A DNA stretch of 64,000 bases, from the NCBI GenBank assembly GCA_964036195.1, contig OZ038460.1, forward strand, positions 6,885,504 to 6,949,503, written 5' to 3'. A model generated the notes under the pieces. It had not been told where the DNA came from. It did no database searches and saw nothing but the letters and a program-made list of their open reading frames with translations. Shown here piece after piece: positions 38,302-50,988 of this stretch. Made by a program: the position numbers and the translations under genes. Source of the stretch: Sphaerolaimus hirsutus. Its lineage: Eukaryota > Nematoda > Chromadorea > Monhysterida > Sphaerolaimidae. Numbering within the stretch: position 1 is the stretch's first letter; each line of letters begins with the position of its first letter.

Positions 38302-41300
38302 TCAAAATCTGCTTTTACTCGGCAAAAGCCACTGTCGTTTTCTCTCAATCGGCGTAAATACGTGCACTCTCCTATCCAGAGAACTTTCTTCCCTAGTGTT
38401 CACACTCACAGTATTTTTCGCCTGTCTGAAAGAAGCCAATTCACTGGTCAATAGACATCCTACATTGCTTTCTGGGATGCCCAGCGACCGGAGGTCTGGG
38501 ATGTCCAGCTGGATGTTGTCCACAGCGACAAAGTTGTGCTTGCGCAGGCCGCGCGCTATGAAACGGATCTGTGGGGGAGGGTGAAACATGATTGTTGGAG
38601 ACAGAGACGGGGGTATTACCAGGGTTTTTTTCCTCAGGTCGCTCAGACATGGGGGTATTTCGAGGGGGTCAATTCAAGGGGGGATAATTCGAGGAAATAC
38701 GGTTTTCCTCATATTTTCATCCCTGTAGGCTGAAAAAATTCGACTTTTTATTTTATTTATTAGTACATTCGATTAGCAACGATGAAATATCAATCTTCGA
38801 TTATAAAGATTTCGTTTCCCATCGTCAATAATCACCCAGCACAATAACAAACCTTTTTATCGGTGCCCGGCTCAATCCTGACTTTTTCACTTTCCCAAAA
38901 TTGTTTCGGCTGGCGCAGCGTGCCCATGAAAGTGCAGTCGAACTCGTCAGAACAAACCTGTCAAAAATAGGTAAACACTTATTTTTCTTATAAAAAAAAA
39001 ATTTAAAAAACGGTCAACCTCGAGTGTGGGGCCGGCACTTCTAGTATAGTAGTCAAATCTCAAGTCTGCGGGATGGGTTAGATCGAATGTGGGCGATTCG
39101 AGTACATAAATTGAATCGGCTGGCGGCTGGTCGTCGCGCCCGACGAACGCGTAGCCGGCTGCGAGCGAGTTAGATTTAATGAGAATTTTTACAGGTTGAC
39201 CAAAAATCCTGAAATATACAAATAAAAATGAAATTGCAGTAAGTTTGAAAGCAGTTTATTTCATTATTCACCTCAATTCCTCAACCCCATTTTAGTAGAA
39301 AGAGCAATATAATTAGAAATTTTGTATTCTGGTTTCATCCCATTTTAATTGTTACAGAATTTGATTGTTGTATTTTGTTCTACATTTGAAATTTGAATTT
39401 TTTTCGAAAAAGTTCCATATTTGCCGACAGTAGTCTTTGAACACGTGCGAAAATTGTTCCAAAGAACCCACTCAGAACCCAACTTAACCCACAACAACCC
39501 ACCAGTAGGCGCCAAGTCATCCTCCGGATTATTCACCTTAATCCCAGTGTGCACGTTTCCCACCCTCCCACTAGCCACATTCCACTGTCCATTGACCGAC
39601 CCGTCCCCCCTCGAATCGTACAGGCACGTGTCGCCGTTGTTGAACGTGCACTCAAGAGCGGAGCACTGCGCCAATGAGGGTTGGGTACCCCCGTTGCGGG
39701 TGGTCGTGATGGGTGGGAGAGGCGTAGGTGTGAGTGGGTTCTGAGTGGGTGTTTGGGGGGGGGGGGGTTGAGTGGGTTTGATTTGAGGCTATGAGTTCTA
39801 TTAGAACGAAGGGAAAAAGTTAGCTGTAGGACACGACGCCGCTAATGCTGCGATTACAGCTCGGGCGTAAAATTGACCGGGCGTAAAATTGATTTTGGGC
39901 GTAAAATTAATTACAGATGAATGGATAAAGATACGACATTGTTTTTTCAGTCAAAGAAAGCTTAGATTGAGACGTTTCTTGTGTCCAAAGCTCATGAGTT
40001 TTTTTTAATCGTACTGGGAGTTATGAATTTTAGCACAATTTTTCCAATTATGCGCTGTAACTGGCATAAAATTAGGGCGTAAGATTAAAAAAATTTGCGC
40101 CAAATTTCATAACTTCTAGTACAATTAAAATAAACTGATGAGCTTTGGAAACAAGCAACATCTGCATGTGCACTTTCTTCGACTGAAATTACAACGCCAT
40201 ATCTTTATCCACCTGTTATTCACCTGTAATTAATTGTACGCCCAAAAATCAATTTTACGCCCGAGCTGTAATCGCAGCATAAGCGCATGAAATTGTGCGC
40301 GTGACACCGGGTTTCGGGCACTGTCTACGCGGAAATTGTGGGCGTATTCGACACGTTGTCATTGGGCCCAAACACACACACCAGTTGACATCGCAAATAA
40401 ATGTCAACTAAATAACACAAAAATACTTTTAAAACATCACACATAGCAGAAACTATGAAAATAAAGTGTCGTGATATAAAATAAACTATGCTCTATCAAA
40501 TACGAAAGTTGAAATCACAAAATTAGCCAAAATTTAGTTGACATGAAATTTTATGTCAACTAGTGTGTGGGGGCTCATTGGCAGAAATGGAACATTCACA
40601 AAACTCACTATCACTAGGATTCACTAGGACAGTCAGTTCAGTAGGTTTTGCACATTTAGGTAGTAATTTTTTACTCAGTCTGTCACAAAAGGCACATGAA
40701 ATAACGTGAACCCGCACGAGACCAATTTTTATCACAGGAAATGGGAAAGCTAGAATGTAGCAAATAAAATCTGTAAACCCTGTAAACAAGTAAATGATGT
40801 ACCCTGTAAAAATTATATGAACAATATGTTCTAAATATATATAATGAAAAATAGTAATAATAACCTTTTACACAGAACCAAGTAAAAACTAGACATTCAC
40901 ACTCTCACACAACACCGGGCACTTTCTCCACCCCACACGAGGCTCCACTCTCTTCAACGCAACCCAGCGCACCCAAAGAATCCCTATTACTAGCTAAAAA
41001 GCTATCATTAAGTGAGCCACCCGATCTCAAAACCACATCATGCAATACATGCGCGTAAACGGGAGAATCGACAAGAAGTGATGTTTGAAGTTGCACTTTC
41101 ACCGGCCGCGGCGATCGCAAATTCGACGCGTGGTGGCACTCGCATAGAACGGCCACTATCTGCGAGGGGTAAAGGGAGGTGTCAGGTGGTCGAGCGTGCG
41201 TCACTTTGAAATGTGCCAGGTGTTACGTTTCTTTGTTGGAAGTGTGCCAAAATAGGAATCTTATAAACGTGACTTATGCTCGTTTTATCACACCACCACC

Positions 41301-44300
41301 TCCCTTTACCTCTCGCAACCTACAAACAAACAAACAAAGTGTCTAGGGGACTCACGCTGGGACATATTGTTGCCGTGTATCTGATGTTGTCCAAGAGCAC
41401 CACGTCGGGCTGGTTGAACTGGAATGAGCGCACCTGCAGCAGGAAAGGCTCCCGCCTTTCGGGTACCCGAAATGTGTGCGGGTTCGGGCCACGTGGTGAC
41501 TCCGCCTGTCATGTTGATGCGATGACGTTTTTATATTATTATTAGGACTTCATGTACCTATTTTAGCAGAGATGAATGAGGAAAACTGAAAACTCTTCTG
41601 AAAACGCCACATTGGGCTCACGCACACTAGTTGTTGTGAAATGTGAAAATTAGTGTCAGCTAAATTTTGGTTAATTATGTGATTACAACTTCCCTATGTG
41701 CTAGAGCATAATTAATTTTATACTGGGGGCAGTCCCAAGCCCTGTAAAGTGTAAAGTAAAGTGTCAAATGTAAAGTCAAATGCAAAGTCAAGTGTCAATC
41801 AAAACAAAAAAGAAAAGATTTTATTACTGAAATTTGCATGACAATTGACACTTTACTTTGCATTTGACTTTACATTTGACACTTTACTTTACACTTTACA
41901 GGGCTTGGGATTGGCACCAGTTATAATTAATTTTTATTTGTTTCTGTTAAGTGGTGTTGATGCTTCACTGCAGTAAAAAGAATTTTTTGTGTTATTTATT
42001 TGACATACAGTCGGCATTTATTTGCGTTTTCAACTAGTTTGTGTGGGCCCATAAAAACTTCATCAACTCCTCAACACACTCAAATTCCACAACCCCCAAA
42101 ATACCCCCCACAAACCCTATCACAAAACACGTCATTGCCACTGCCAGCATCCACCTGGCACACCTGCAACCTGGGCACCAGAGTGGCGCTCCACGCGTCC
42201 AGCGCCAAGGTGCCGTCGCCAGATTGGCATGGGATCGATGCTTGTAGAATGGCAGAGTCGGTGCTGGGGCGGTTGCCCGTGCCGTCGCCGGTGAACACGA
42301 ACCACGAGCCTTTGTGGGGGGTTGAGTTTGAAATTGGTTGATGAGTTGTTGTTTTTTGAGGGCAATTTGATACATATTGAAAAATTTGTGTTTTTGAAAC
42401 GCTAAAATATTGACTCGTTGTGTATTAATTTGTATACCCCGCGGAACGCACGCTATGCATCTTTCGGAAAGAAACGCTTCATCATGACGTCATCGTCATC
42501 GTAAAAATCAAAGTTATTCCAAAAAAGAAAAGAAAAAGCGTTTCAGGAAAAAGTAGTGTCGTCATTTGTACGCGACACCGCTTTTTTCTTTGTTAAATTT
42601 TTTGTTTTTTTGTGAAAGTGTGTGCGTAAGTACCCTGCACCCGCATTATCGACTAAGACATAAGGTCAGGAAAAAGTAGTGTCGTCATTTGTACGCGACA
42701 CCGCGTTATTCTTTGTTAAATATTTTTCTTTTTTTTGTGAAAGTGTGTGCGCAAGTACCCTGCACCCGAATTATCGACTAAGACATAAGGAATTTTGATG
42801 CATACATTGCGGTCCACCGAGTATATGAAATTATGACTCGTCGATTTGTGGTGGCTTTTCATTGACAGCCAATAAACAAAGCTACCAGAAATCTGGGCTA
42901 ATCAAATGGGGTTACAATGCAAATGACAGTTGACAAACTCAACTCACCGGGTACATCTCGCTCCCCAGTAAACCTATAGAAGAGGTTGCTATCCACCCTG
43001 CTCTTGAATCTGCCCAACATCCAAATCAACGGCCCATTTACGGCCTGCCAACTGTAAATTGTTCAAATAGTGACGTCATTGTAAAAGTTGTAAGAAAAAA
43101 TCACTTTTCACAGTGCACACTCACTGGCAAATTTCCGAGTCGTGATCGAAGGCGCAATTTAGAAATCGATCGTCCGTGACTATAGGCCCGCCTATCATGT
43201 TTCCGTGCAGCGGGCGGATATCCGTGAATCTTACGAAGTCTGTGAGCGGTATCGTTCTCGTTTAAGAAAATTGAGCTTATAAGCAAAACGTAGCAATCTT
43301 GTGTATTAGGGCACTCCTAGATCCTGCAAAACGCTATGTGAAATGTCAAATGTCATAGTGTCAAAAGTCATGTAAACTTCCCTGTAAAATGGCAAACTTG
43401 TTTTTAATTTTACTGGGCATTTTACATGACTTTGACCCCTTGCATGACATGAAACTTTACACATTTTACAGTATCTGTAAAAACCACACTCCACACCACA
43501 ACCAGGGTTGGCAAAATCTCGGAAAAAAATAAAAATAAAATAAAAATAAAATGGAAAATTTAAGAATAAAATAAAATAAAATAAAATGGAAAATTTTAGA
43601 ATAAAAATAAAAATTGTATAAAAATTCGAATTTTTGTAAAATTTTTGTAAAATTGTATAAAAATTCATATTTTTGTAAAATTGTGTAAAAATTCATATTT
43701 TTTGTAAAATTTTATATCATTGCTTGAGTCTATACCTGTTTATTCATAAATCTGGGAACAGTCCCAAAGTTTGTTAAGTGTCAAATGTCACATAATATGT
43801 CATGGAAAGTGTCAATTGTCATGACAATTGTAAAGTAAACAGTCAATTGGCATGACAAATATAAACTAAATTGTCAATTGTCAAGCAAATTGTATCCAAA
43901 TCTTATGTTTTATTTTTAAAACTTATGTTTTGTATCCAAATTATGTTGTTGTTGAATCCAAATCTTATGTGAACATTTGGAAACAAAAACATAAGATTTG
44001 GATACAAGAGACACCATGGATACAAAAACACAAGATACGGATACACAATTTACACTTTGCATGACATTTGTCATAACAATTGCCACTTTGCTAGAAATTT
44101 GTCATGACTAGTGATGTGAAAAGCGCCAGACTTTTGGCGCCAAGCGCCAAAAGCGCCATGGCGCTTTTCAAACTTTAGCGCCAAGCGCCAAAGGCGCCAC
44201 AGCAAATTGGCGCCAAGCGCCAAAAGCGCCATGGCGCTTTCCCGAACCTTAGCGCCAAGCGCCAAAGGCGCAAGGAGCCCATGGCGCCAAGCGCCAATGG

Positions 44301-45563
44301 CGCCAGCGCCAAAATGATTTTGCTTTTAATGGTACAGATGAGACACACAGTACCATTTTCTTCAATTTCGATAACTTGTGTTGCCGTGTGTCAATAACTT
44401 GTGCACCAGGTGACAGTAGCCGAAAAAAATTCGCCTCAAGATAGATGGATAGCTTAGCTGGTCTGTGTTAGATAGCTGGTCGATTGGGGTGGTAGTACCA
44501 GCCCAGCCCCCCCCCCCCCATTGGAGACCCTGCACACCTGCAGTTCCATGAGAAAAGTGAGCACACCTTACTGTGATATTCAATATACCACATCAATAAC
44601 AAAACAAGACAATTTTAAATCATGATGCATAATTTATCGCATCACATTGTTGTAACATTCTTTGTACAAAGCAAGCAGTGAAAATACCAATCACTATAAA
44701 CAATTAGAAGTGGGAATGCAGAATGTAGATTTTAGAATGTAAATGTTTTGCAAAATTGCATTTTACACACATCTTTCTGCATCAATTAATGCAGAAAATT
44801 GTTAACTATGTGGCGCTTTTTTGGCGCTTTTAAAAACACTAGCGCCAAGCGCCAATGGCGCCACGGCACTATAGCGCCAAGCGCCAAAAGCGCCATGGCG
44901 CTTTTCAAAAGTCCAGCGCCAAGCGCCAATGGCGCCACAGCAAAATGGCGCCAAGCGCCAAAAGCGCCATGGCGCTTTTAGCTGGCGCTTTCACATCACT
45001 AGTCATGACACTTGATATTTTGCATGACAATTGACACTTTGCATGACATTTTACAAATGTGCCCAGCTCACTCCAGTAGTCCTATTGACAATAATTGCAG
45101 TAGCACTTGCAGCTAGCTAACAATACCTACTGCATGCAACTTTTGAAAAGTAATGGAAAAATTTGCCACAGGTTTTTCATGTACAGGTCTAATTATAACA
45201 TTTGTTTGGCCTTGCATGCATGATTTCGATTTTTTGTAAAATTTTTGCACAATTTTTGTAAAAATTTTGTAAAATGGTGTCATTTTATTTTATTAATGAC
45301 TTTTGGGAATAAAATAAAATGAAACAAGAATAAAATATAAAAAAAATAAAATTTTTATACAATTTTACTAAAATGAATTTTTATAAAACCAACCCTGACC
45401 ACAACCATTTGAATCTACAAACCCCACCCATCCACCCCCAAACCTGCTGCAGTAAACCTGGGCGTGGGCGGCAGGGGGGGCACATTGGTGTCGATGATGC
45501 CGTTGGTGCCGTCGCCGTTGGGCACCAGGGGGCGCGATGTGCCGAAGCCAGCACACGCCATAC
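38302..45563 (-). CDS. Extracellular protein with two tandem MAM-like domains (10 exons)
   Basis: Exons in transcript order: 45563-45444, 43239-43125, 43051-42948, 42309-42155, 41505-41356, 41159-40911, 39665-39499, 39208-39021 (end approximate), 38957-38853 and 38568-38302. All junction phases agree. Domain 1: FLNCAFDHDSEICHWQAVNG, SWFVFTGDGTGNRPS, LALDAWSATLVPRLQVC and PDVVLLDNIRYTATICPS. Domain 2: LECTFNNGDTCLYDSRGDG, IFGQPVKILIKSNSLAAGYA, ADLRFDYYTRSAGPTLEVC and KHNFVAVDNIQLDIP. The Cys-x-F opening, jelly-roll strands, L-x-V-C and the closing V-x-D-N-I strand fit the MAM fold used in cell-surface adhesion. The first exon starts mid-codon, so a 5' part is missing. The last exon reads to a stop at 38302, but a GTGAGT donor (after FRQAKNT) would allow further exons. 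The D-to-C exon join uses a weak donor. Introns hold many MITEs. Confidence 0.65.
39841..40282. mobile_element. Foldback element of GGGCGTAAAATTGA words
   Basis: Left: ATGCTGCGATTACAGCTCGG then GGGCGTAAAATTGA three times in variant forms. Right: the complement, ending GAGCTGTAATCGCAGCAT. No clear target duplication. It lies in an intron of the MAM-like gene. Confidence 0.7.
40373..40575. mobile_element. TTGACA-type palindromic element (MAM-like gene intron)
   Basis: It starts TGGGCCCAAACACACACACC and ends GTCAACTAGTGTGTGGGGGC, with the AAATAACACAAAAATAC core of the family. Confidence 0.65.
41614..42050. mobile_element. TTGACA-type element with nested GTAAAGT hairpin
   Basis: It starts GGGCTCACGCACACTAGTTG and ends CAACTAGTTTGTGTGGGCCC. 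The hairpin 41725-41922 (GGGGGCAGTCCCAAGCCCTG...CAGGGCTTGGGATTGGCACC) is inserted in the middle. It occupies most of the intron between two MAM exons. Confidence 0.7.
42544..42789. repeat. Two-copy tandem repeat, 123-bp unit
   Basis: Unit 1 (42544-42666) and unit 2 (42667-42789) both read CAGGAAAAAGTAGTGTCGTC ... TTATCGACTAAGACATAAGG, with a few substitutions. A lone TA-MITE right end follows at about 42800-42821. Confidence 0.9.
43306..43472. repeat. GTCATG/GTAAAATG hairpin element
   Basis: Left arm GTCAAATGTCATAGTGTCAA and AAGTCATGTAAAC; right arm GGGCATTTTACATGACTTTG and TTTACACATTTTACAG. Same words as the hairpin introns at 34931 and 61724. It lies in the intron between the first two MAM-like exons, next to the 43503 element. 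Confidence 0.65.
43503..45397. mobile_element. hAT-type MITE of ATAAAAT words, TSD ACCACAAC, with a nested element
   Basis: Ends CAGGGTTGGCAAAATC...TTATAAAACCAACCCTG have perfect duplications ACCACAAC (43495-43502 and 45398-45405). The middle has the GTCATGAC and ATCCAAATCTTATG hairpin seen in 36076 and 58104. The GGCGCC element 44109-45001 is inserted in it. Confidence 0.92.
44109..45001. mobile_element. hAT-type MITE of GGCGCC words, TSD GTCATGAC (nested)
   Basis: Ends TAGTGATGTGAAAAGCGCC...GGCGCTTTCACATCACTA have perfect duplications GTCATGAC (44101-44108 and 45002-45009). The empty site is present in the sister element near 58670-58690. Within it, about 44390-44535 is a GATAGATA/poly-C insertion. 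Confidence 0.92.
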
Positions 45564-45619
45564 CTGTTGTTGTTTTTATTGGTGTTAAAGGTAGAGAAAT
45601 TGGAGTGAACATTGATGTG

Positions 45620-45733
45620 CCGTAAATCCTCGAATAAGTCCCCCCTCTCGAATAACTACACCTCGATTAACTCCCCCTCAAAATATTCTGAGGAAAAAAT
45701 AACTCCCCCGGGGACTTTTTCGACAATTTACGG
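45620..45733. mobile_element. Short CCGTAAATCC/CTCGAATAA element
   Basis: Foldback with GCCGTAAATCCTCGAATAAG at the left and CGACAATTTACGG at the right; CCCCCT words inside. Family of the 9689 element. Confidence 0.6.
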
Positions 45734-47518
45734 TATTTACAAAAGCAACTGATGATAAGCAGCAAAATACTGTTTACACAAGTGGCATAAAAAGGGTCTC
45801 TCCGATGTGCAGAGGTGTTTATGACGTTTTGATTTTAAAATCAGTCGAACCTTTGGAGATCAGAGAGATTATGGTAGTGAAGAATAGTAGCATAATGTGT
45901 ATTGATAAACTTCTGTCCATGCTGACGATAGTCATTGTGGCTGCAAACGAATTGATACGAAAAATTATTTGATCCAACTACTTGATTCAAAATTATCAGA
46001 GATTCAGAAAGACCAACAGTTATAATGGAATATATTCCAAACCAAACCAAGAATTCAACAAAATGAACTGAACCGGCGGACCCTATCAGAACACAGGAAA
46101 TTCCTAAACTCCACCGAAGCTCAAAGAATTCACACAAGGCGAGGTCAATTCCTCAAACAATTTCTACATAATTTCTGCATCACTTGGAAAATGACCTACT
46201 ACCAAACGTCTGTAGGTCAAAACGGGGTTGAAAAGGGCGAAAATGTGTCGATTTCGAGCGATTTAGGCCGCGTGCAACTGGAAAATAGCCGATCCGTGAG
46301 ATGGAGGCGATGGGCCGTGAAACGTTTGGCATCTACAAAGCCGATTGCGCAGTCACAGTACGCAACGCATAGCCGGGGAATTGAAAGTTGGGCCACAGCG
46401 ACAGCGACATCAATGGCGACCCACAGACCAGTTGACACACGTGTGTCAACTGGTCTGTGTCAACTCCGCTGCGGCTTCAAGTGTCGCAGGGCGATTACCA
46501 AATGCACTGTTGAAGGCAATGTTGAAAAATAAATAGTATTTGTTAATAGAACTGTCAAGTGCATTTGGACATGTGAAGCCGAAATCTGAGTTGACACAGA
46601 CCAGTTGTCACACGTGTGTCAACTAGTGTGTGGGCCGTCAATAACGTTTTCGAATGAGTGTGAGTTCCTTGGACTTATTTGAAGGTGGACTTATTGGAGG
46701 TGACACGATACCTACCGATTTTCCGCCGACGCGCGAAAGTCGAAAATGTGACGCAACTCGATGCGGTTTGTGATTTTGATCCATGCGCAATCCGATGACA
46801 AAGTGTGAAGGAATGAAGACGTGTCATTTATGTCATCGTGATGTCCACTTGCTGAACTGCCCCGTTTAAAGTTGGACAAAGTGTCTACACTACAAATTGC
46901 TGACTGGCGTGGACAAAGCTACATGAAAAAAGCGCACAATACTAATATTTCGAATGAAATGTATGAGATGCATTAAATATCCATACTTTTCATACAAACT
47001 GACCAGATCTTGCCGCTTTTGTTCAACTATGCGGTGAAATCGATAGTGGAAATAACCATTTTACACGAATTCCAATTCCAGAACACAATTACTTAAATGT
47101 AAATGACACAATGTAAATCATGCGGCAATCATTTTGCAGGATTAATGCACGGTTGTGAAACCGTATTTACTTTTACTTGGAAAGTAAATACCTAGAATAC
47201 TTTTATTGAGTAAATAAATAAATTTATGTTTCCTCCCAATAAGAAGTATCTGTTCACTTTAAAAACATCGAGTACTGAAAACTTAATTCCCACTTTATTT
47301 GGAGTATACATTTAGGAGCACTTTGAGAAAGGTATTGCACTTTTAACAACTCAGGATGATTGCAGTATTTTCATCTTAGTCACACGACGACTTTTAAGGT
47401 AAAAAACGGAAATACCTACCCACCGAAAAATGGCGAAGTTGTAGTTAGTAATCAATTAATAATAGATGTAATGTGATGTTTGTTTGTATGACAGTTATAA
47501 ATACTGTGATATTGCATG
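45734..47518. other. Intron or intergenic DNA with one palindromic element
   Basis: 46416-46632 is a TTGACA-type palindrome (CCCACAGACCAGTTGACACA ... GTCAACTAGTGTGTGGGCC). Other frames, such as the hydrophobic minus frame 45841-46137, lack support. No exon joining the type II exons to the first MAM exon was found. Confidence 0.4.
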
Positions 47519-50157
47519 TAAACACCTTCCCGGACAAGTTCACCACCCATTTTTTTATTTCACTTCAAATGCAATATCTCCGTCCATGGGGGTGTTATAA
47601 AGCTGAAACTTTGTAAATATAAAGTTGTAAGACCCCTCTACTTCCCAACAATGGGGGAGGTGCGGCGACTCACTACAGGGTGGGTCGCCCTATATGCAAC
47701 ATTTTTTTTGGCGTTTTTGGTGTCCCAATCAAGTTCACCACCCACTTGATTGGCTACACTACAAGAGCCATATCTCCAGCTGTGATGGCGGTATAAAGCT
47801 GAAATTTGGGGGATGTCTTGCCAACAACCCCCCTCACAATACACCAGTGGTAACGATGGCAAACCCCCGAGAAAAAAGTATTTAAATTTTTAAGTGTTTT
47901 TTCTAAAACTAATTTTCGAATTTTCGAATTTTTCCCCAAATTAATTTTCGAATTTCGAATTTAATTTTCGAATTTTCGAATTTTCGAATCTTTTTTAGCA
48001 ATTTTCGAATTTTTTTGGCCAGTTTTCGAATTTTTTCAAATAATTTTAGAATTTTTTGGAAAAATATCGAATCTGAAGCTTTAAACACATTATTTGGACT
48101 GTTTTCATATTCTCCTCAGTTTTTATAACCTTAAAACGTCCCATAATTTAGCATTAAAAATGGTGGAAGGAGTTATACGGACCAGTGTCCTGCTTCTTCA
48201 TTTAATTCACACATTGACACATTCAATTCACCAACGCAGCAAAGGCAATAAAAACAACAATTTAAAAATCGGTGTCAAAAAAAATATTGGCATCAAATAG
48301 AATATTGGCATCAAATAAAATATTGGCATCAAATACCATATTTCCTTGAATTAACCCCCCCCCCCTGGGGGTCTATTACTTTGCAAGAAATTTTTCGAAA
48401 TCCCAGTGCTAAATTGTTTTTTTTTGTAAGTAACACAAATGTAAAAAATGCAACAAAAACCGCCATTTATAAGACTCTATAGACTTAATATAAGTACGTA
48501 GACTGTACAAACCCTGTTCTAACGCAACACAGTCATTTTTTTCACGTGTTTCCCAGATAACAAACCGCACAAACGTTCTCTATACACCAACATTGGGCGC
48601 GGTATTTCGGGGGGGGGGGGGGTTATAAATTCATAGGGCAAATATTGAGGGGGGTATTTTGAGGGGGGAGGATATTTCAAGGAAATATGGTATAAAAACG
48701 GATGTGTCGAAGTCCGCCTCTTCCGCCGCGGATGACATTTCAATGTTTTTTTTTGTTACGTTTCGCTTTTTCATACGCGCCGCATATCAATTGTCGCTTT
48801 ATTTAGCACGTTGAACTTAAGAATGCGTTTTGTTGCCTTGAAATGCCTGAAAAATTCGAAAACTATTTTCGAATTTTTGAATTTTCGAATTTTCGAATTT
48901 TTTGAAAAATAAATCGATTTTTAAGTGTTTTTTCTAGGGGTGAAATAAAAATTCGAAAATTCCGGAAAAATTCGAAAATTCGAAAATGTTTTCGAATTTT
49001 CGAATCTTTTTTGGCCATCGTTAACCAGTGGGGCAGCTGCCGACGACCCACTAAAGCAAGGGTCACTGCATATAAAGTTGACCATTTTCTAAAAACAGCC
49101 CAAGTGTCCCAAAACAAGTTCATCGCCCAACTGCATTTAAAAAAATGTTGCAACAACATACCTAACATAAAACTGAATCGGGTTGGAACCCTAGTTCAGC
49201 CACCAAAATTTTTTTTCAGTAGGGCACCCACCCTGCCCCATAAACGGTAGACCGAAAATTTCACTTTAAACCAAATTTTTGTTTCACACTTAAAAAGTTG
49301 GTTTACAAAGTTCACTAGAGAATGGTCTAAGGTTCAAAGTTATGTAAACAACATAACCTCTAATATGCCCCCATAAGGAAATTTACTTGGGGTGAATTCT
49401 ATGATGTCAAAATGATGTCATTGCAGGAACAAAATTTGACAAAATTTTCATATTTTCATTCACCCCAAATAAATTTCCTTATGGAAGCATTTTAGAGGAT
49501 ATGTTGTTTACATAACTTTGAACCTTAGACCATTCTCTTAGTGAACTTTGTAAACCAACTTTGAAAGTGTGAAACAAAAAATTGGTTTAAAGTGAAACTT
49601 TCAGTCTGCCATTTATGATGGGGGTGGCTAAACAAAGGAAAAAAATTTTATTAGTAGAAGTAGGGTTAAAACCTGATTCAGTTTTTATATAAGGTATGTT
49701 CTCAAAAAATTTTTTAATTCGTTTAGGTGGTGAACTTGCTTGGGACACTTGGGTCGGTTTTTTAAAAAACAACAATTTTATATACAGCGGCACAAACTGT
49801 AGTGGGTCTTCGGGAGCTGCCCCACTCGCATTTAGTAGGGGTGGGTGTTGCCAAAATACCCCAAAAATTTTAGCTTTCTACCACCCCCGCAACTGGAGAT
49901 ACAGCTCCTTTAGTGTAGCTAATCAAGGGGGTGGTGTACTTGTTTGGGACACGGAAAACCCGGCAAAATTTTTTTGCTTATAGGGCGACCCACCCTGTAG
50001 TTAGTCGCCATGTCTCCCCCCACTGATACAGAGTAGAGGGATGTTACAAGTATATATTCACAAAGTTTCAGCTCTATAACCCCACCATAGCCATAGATAT
50101 AGCTTCCGAAGTGAAATAAAAAAATGGGTGGCGAACTTGTCTGGGAAGGTGTTTATT
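47519..50157. mobile_element. 2.6-kb foldback element with several nested repeats
   Basis: Long inverted arms: TAAACACCTTCCCGGACAAG at the left, CTTGTCTGGGAAGGTGTTTA at the right, continuing with CACCACCCATTTTTTTATTT and GACCCACCCTGTAG motifs for several hundred bases. TTCGAATTTTCGAA word arrays lie at 47880-48070 and 48860-49010. A TA-flanked poly-C element (48336-48690) and an inner palindrome (about 49190-49660) are inside. No transposase was seen. Confidence 0.75.
48336..48690. mobile_element. TA-flanked poly-C/poly-G element (nested)
   Basis: It starts CCATATTTCCTTGAATTAAC and ends GGATATTTCAAGGAAATATGG, each next to TA. The middle shares AAATGCAACAAAAACCGCCA with 54943-55393. Confidence 0.75.
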
Positions 50158-50553
50158 TAGGTATGTAAATTCACGTGAGATATTCCTATCATAAATACTT
50201 AGCTGGTTCTCATGAATTTGAGAACGCAATATGCACGCGTTTTGCGTGTTACGAATCCAACAAAATTGTCCCTCGGCGCGAACTTTGACCTAAATGCTCG
50301 GTTTGCATGAAAATTGCATGTTATAAATATGTAGGTATGGTTTGTCTAGGAACATTTTCTTTCCCGTTTCTTTTTTGCGTTCTTTCTTCTCGCGTCAGAG
50401 ACAACGGGAGCGCAATGAATAGAAAAATGAGTTGCAATAAGAACTTCCGAAGAAAATGGTTATCGAAAAGCGACAGTATTTTTGGCGTCGCTGAATTTTT
50501 CGCTGTGCGCCTGGCCCGCTTCCAAGTAGCATCAGGGGTGAGCATAACAAATA

Positions 50554-50988
50554 CCGTATTACCTCAAAATACCCCCAGGGGGTTTATTATTTCGCCAGCA
50601 AAATTTGAGGGGGGGGATAATTCGAGGGGGGGGGGGGTTTATTCGAGGGGGGTCTATTATTTCGCCAGAAATTTTCGGAAATTCCCCATACGCAGACGTA
50701 GAAAAATCGAACAATCACATAGATTTATATGTGTTTGTAGGCATATATTACTGTATATACACAGAAACCCTTCCCTAACGTCACTTAATCATCAGTTTTA
50801 ACGTGTGTTCTGCATAGTACAGATCACAAACTGCTGTATTTGTCATGTACGTTCACGTTACACTCAATTTTAGGGGGGGGTATTTCAAGGGGGGGGGGTT
50901 TATTATTTCCTCAGCCGAAATTTAGGGGGGGTATTTCGAGGGGGGGGGGTTTAATTCAAGGGGGGGGGGATAATTCGAGGTAATACGG
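50554..50988. mobile_element. TA-flanked CCGTATTACC element with poly-G arms
   Basis: Ends CCGTATTACCTCAAAATACC...GATAATTCGAGGTAATACGG. It shares the CAAACTGCTGTATTTGTCAT core with 54943. The rest of 50158-51941 shows no gene. Confidence 0.75.

Noticed and set aside
45841-46137. 98-codon hydrophobic minus-strand frame
   Set aside because: No recognisable membrane-protein family, no splice borders that fit the neighbouring exons.
50307-50801. 164-codon plus-strand frame and the opposite 74-codon frame
   Set aside because: Its second half is poly-G element sequence; the first half has no known motif.
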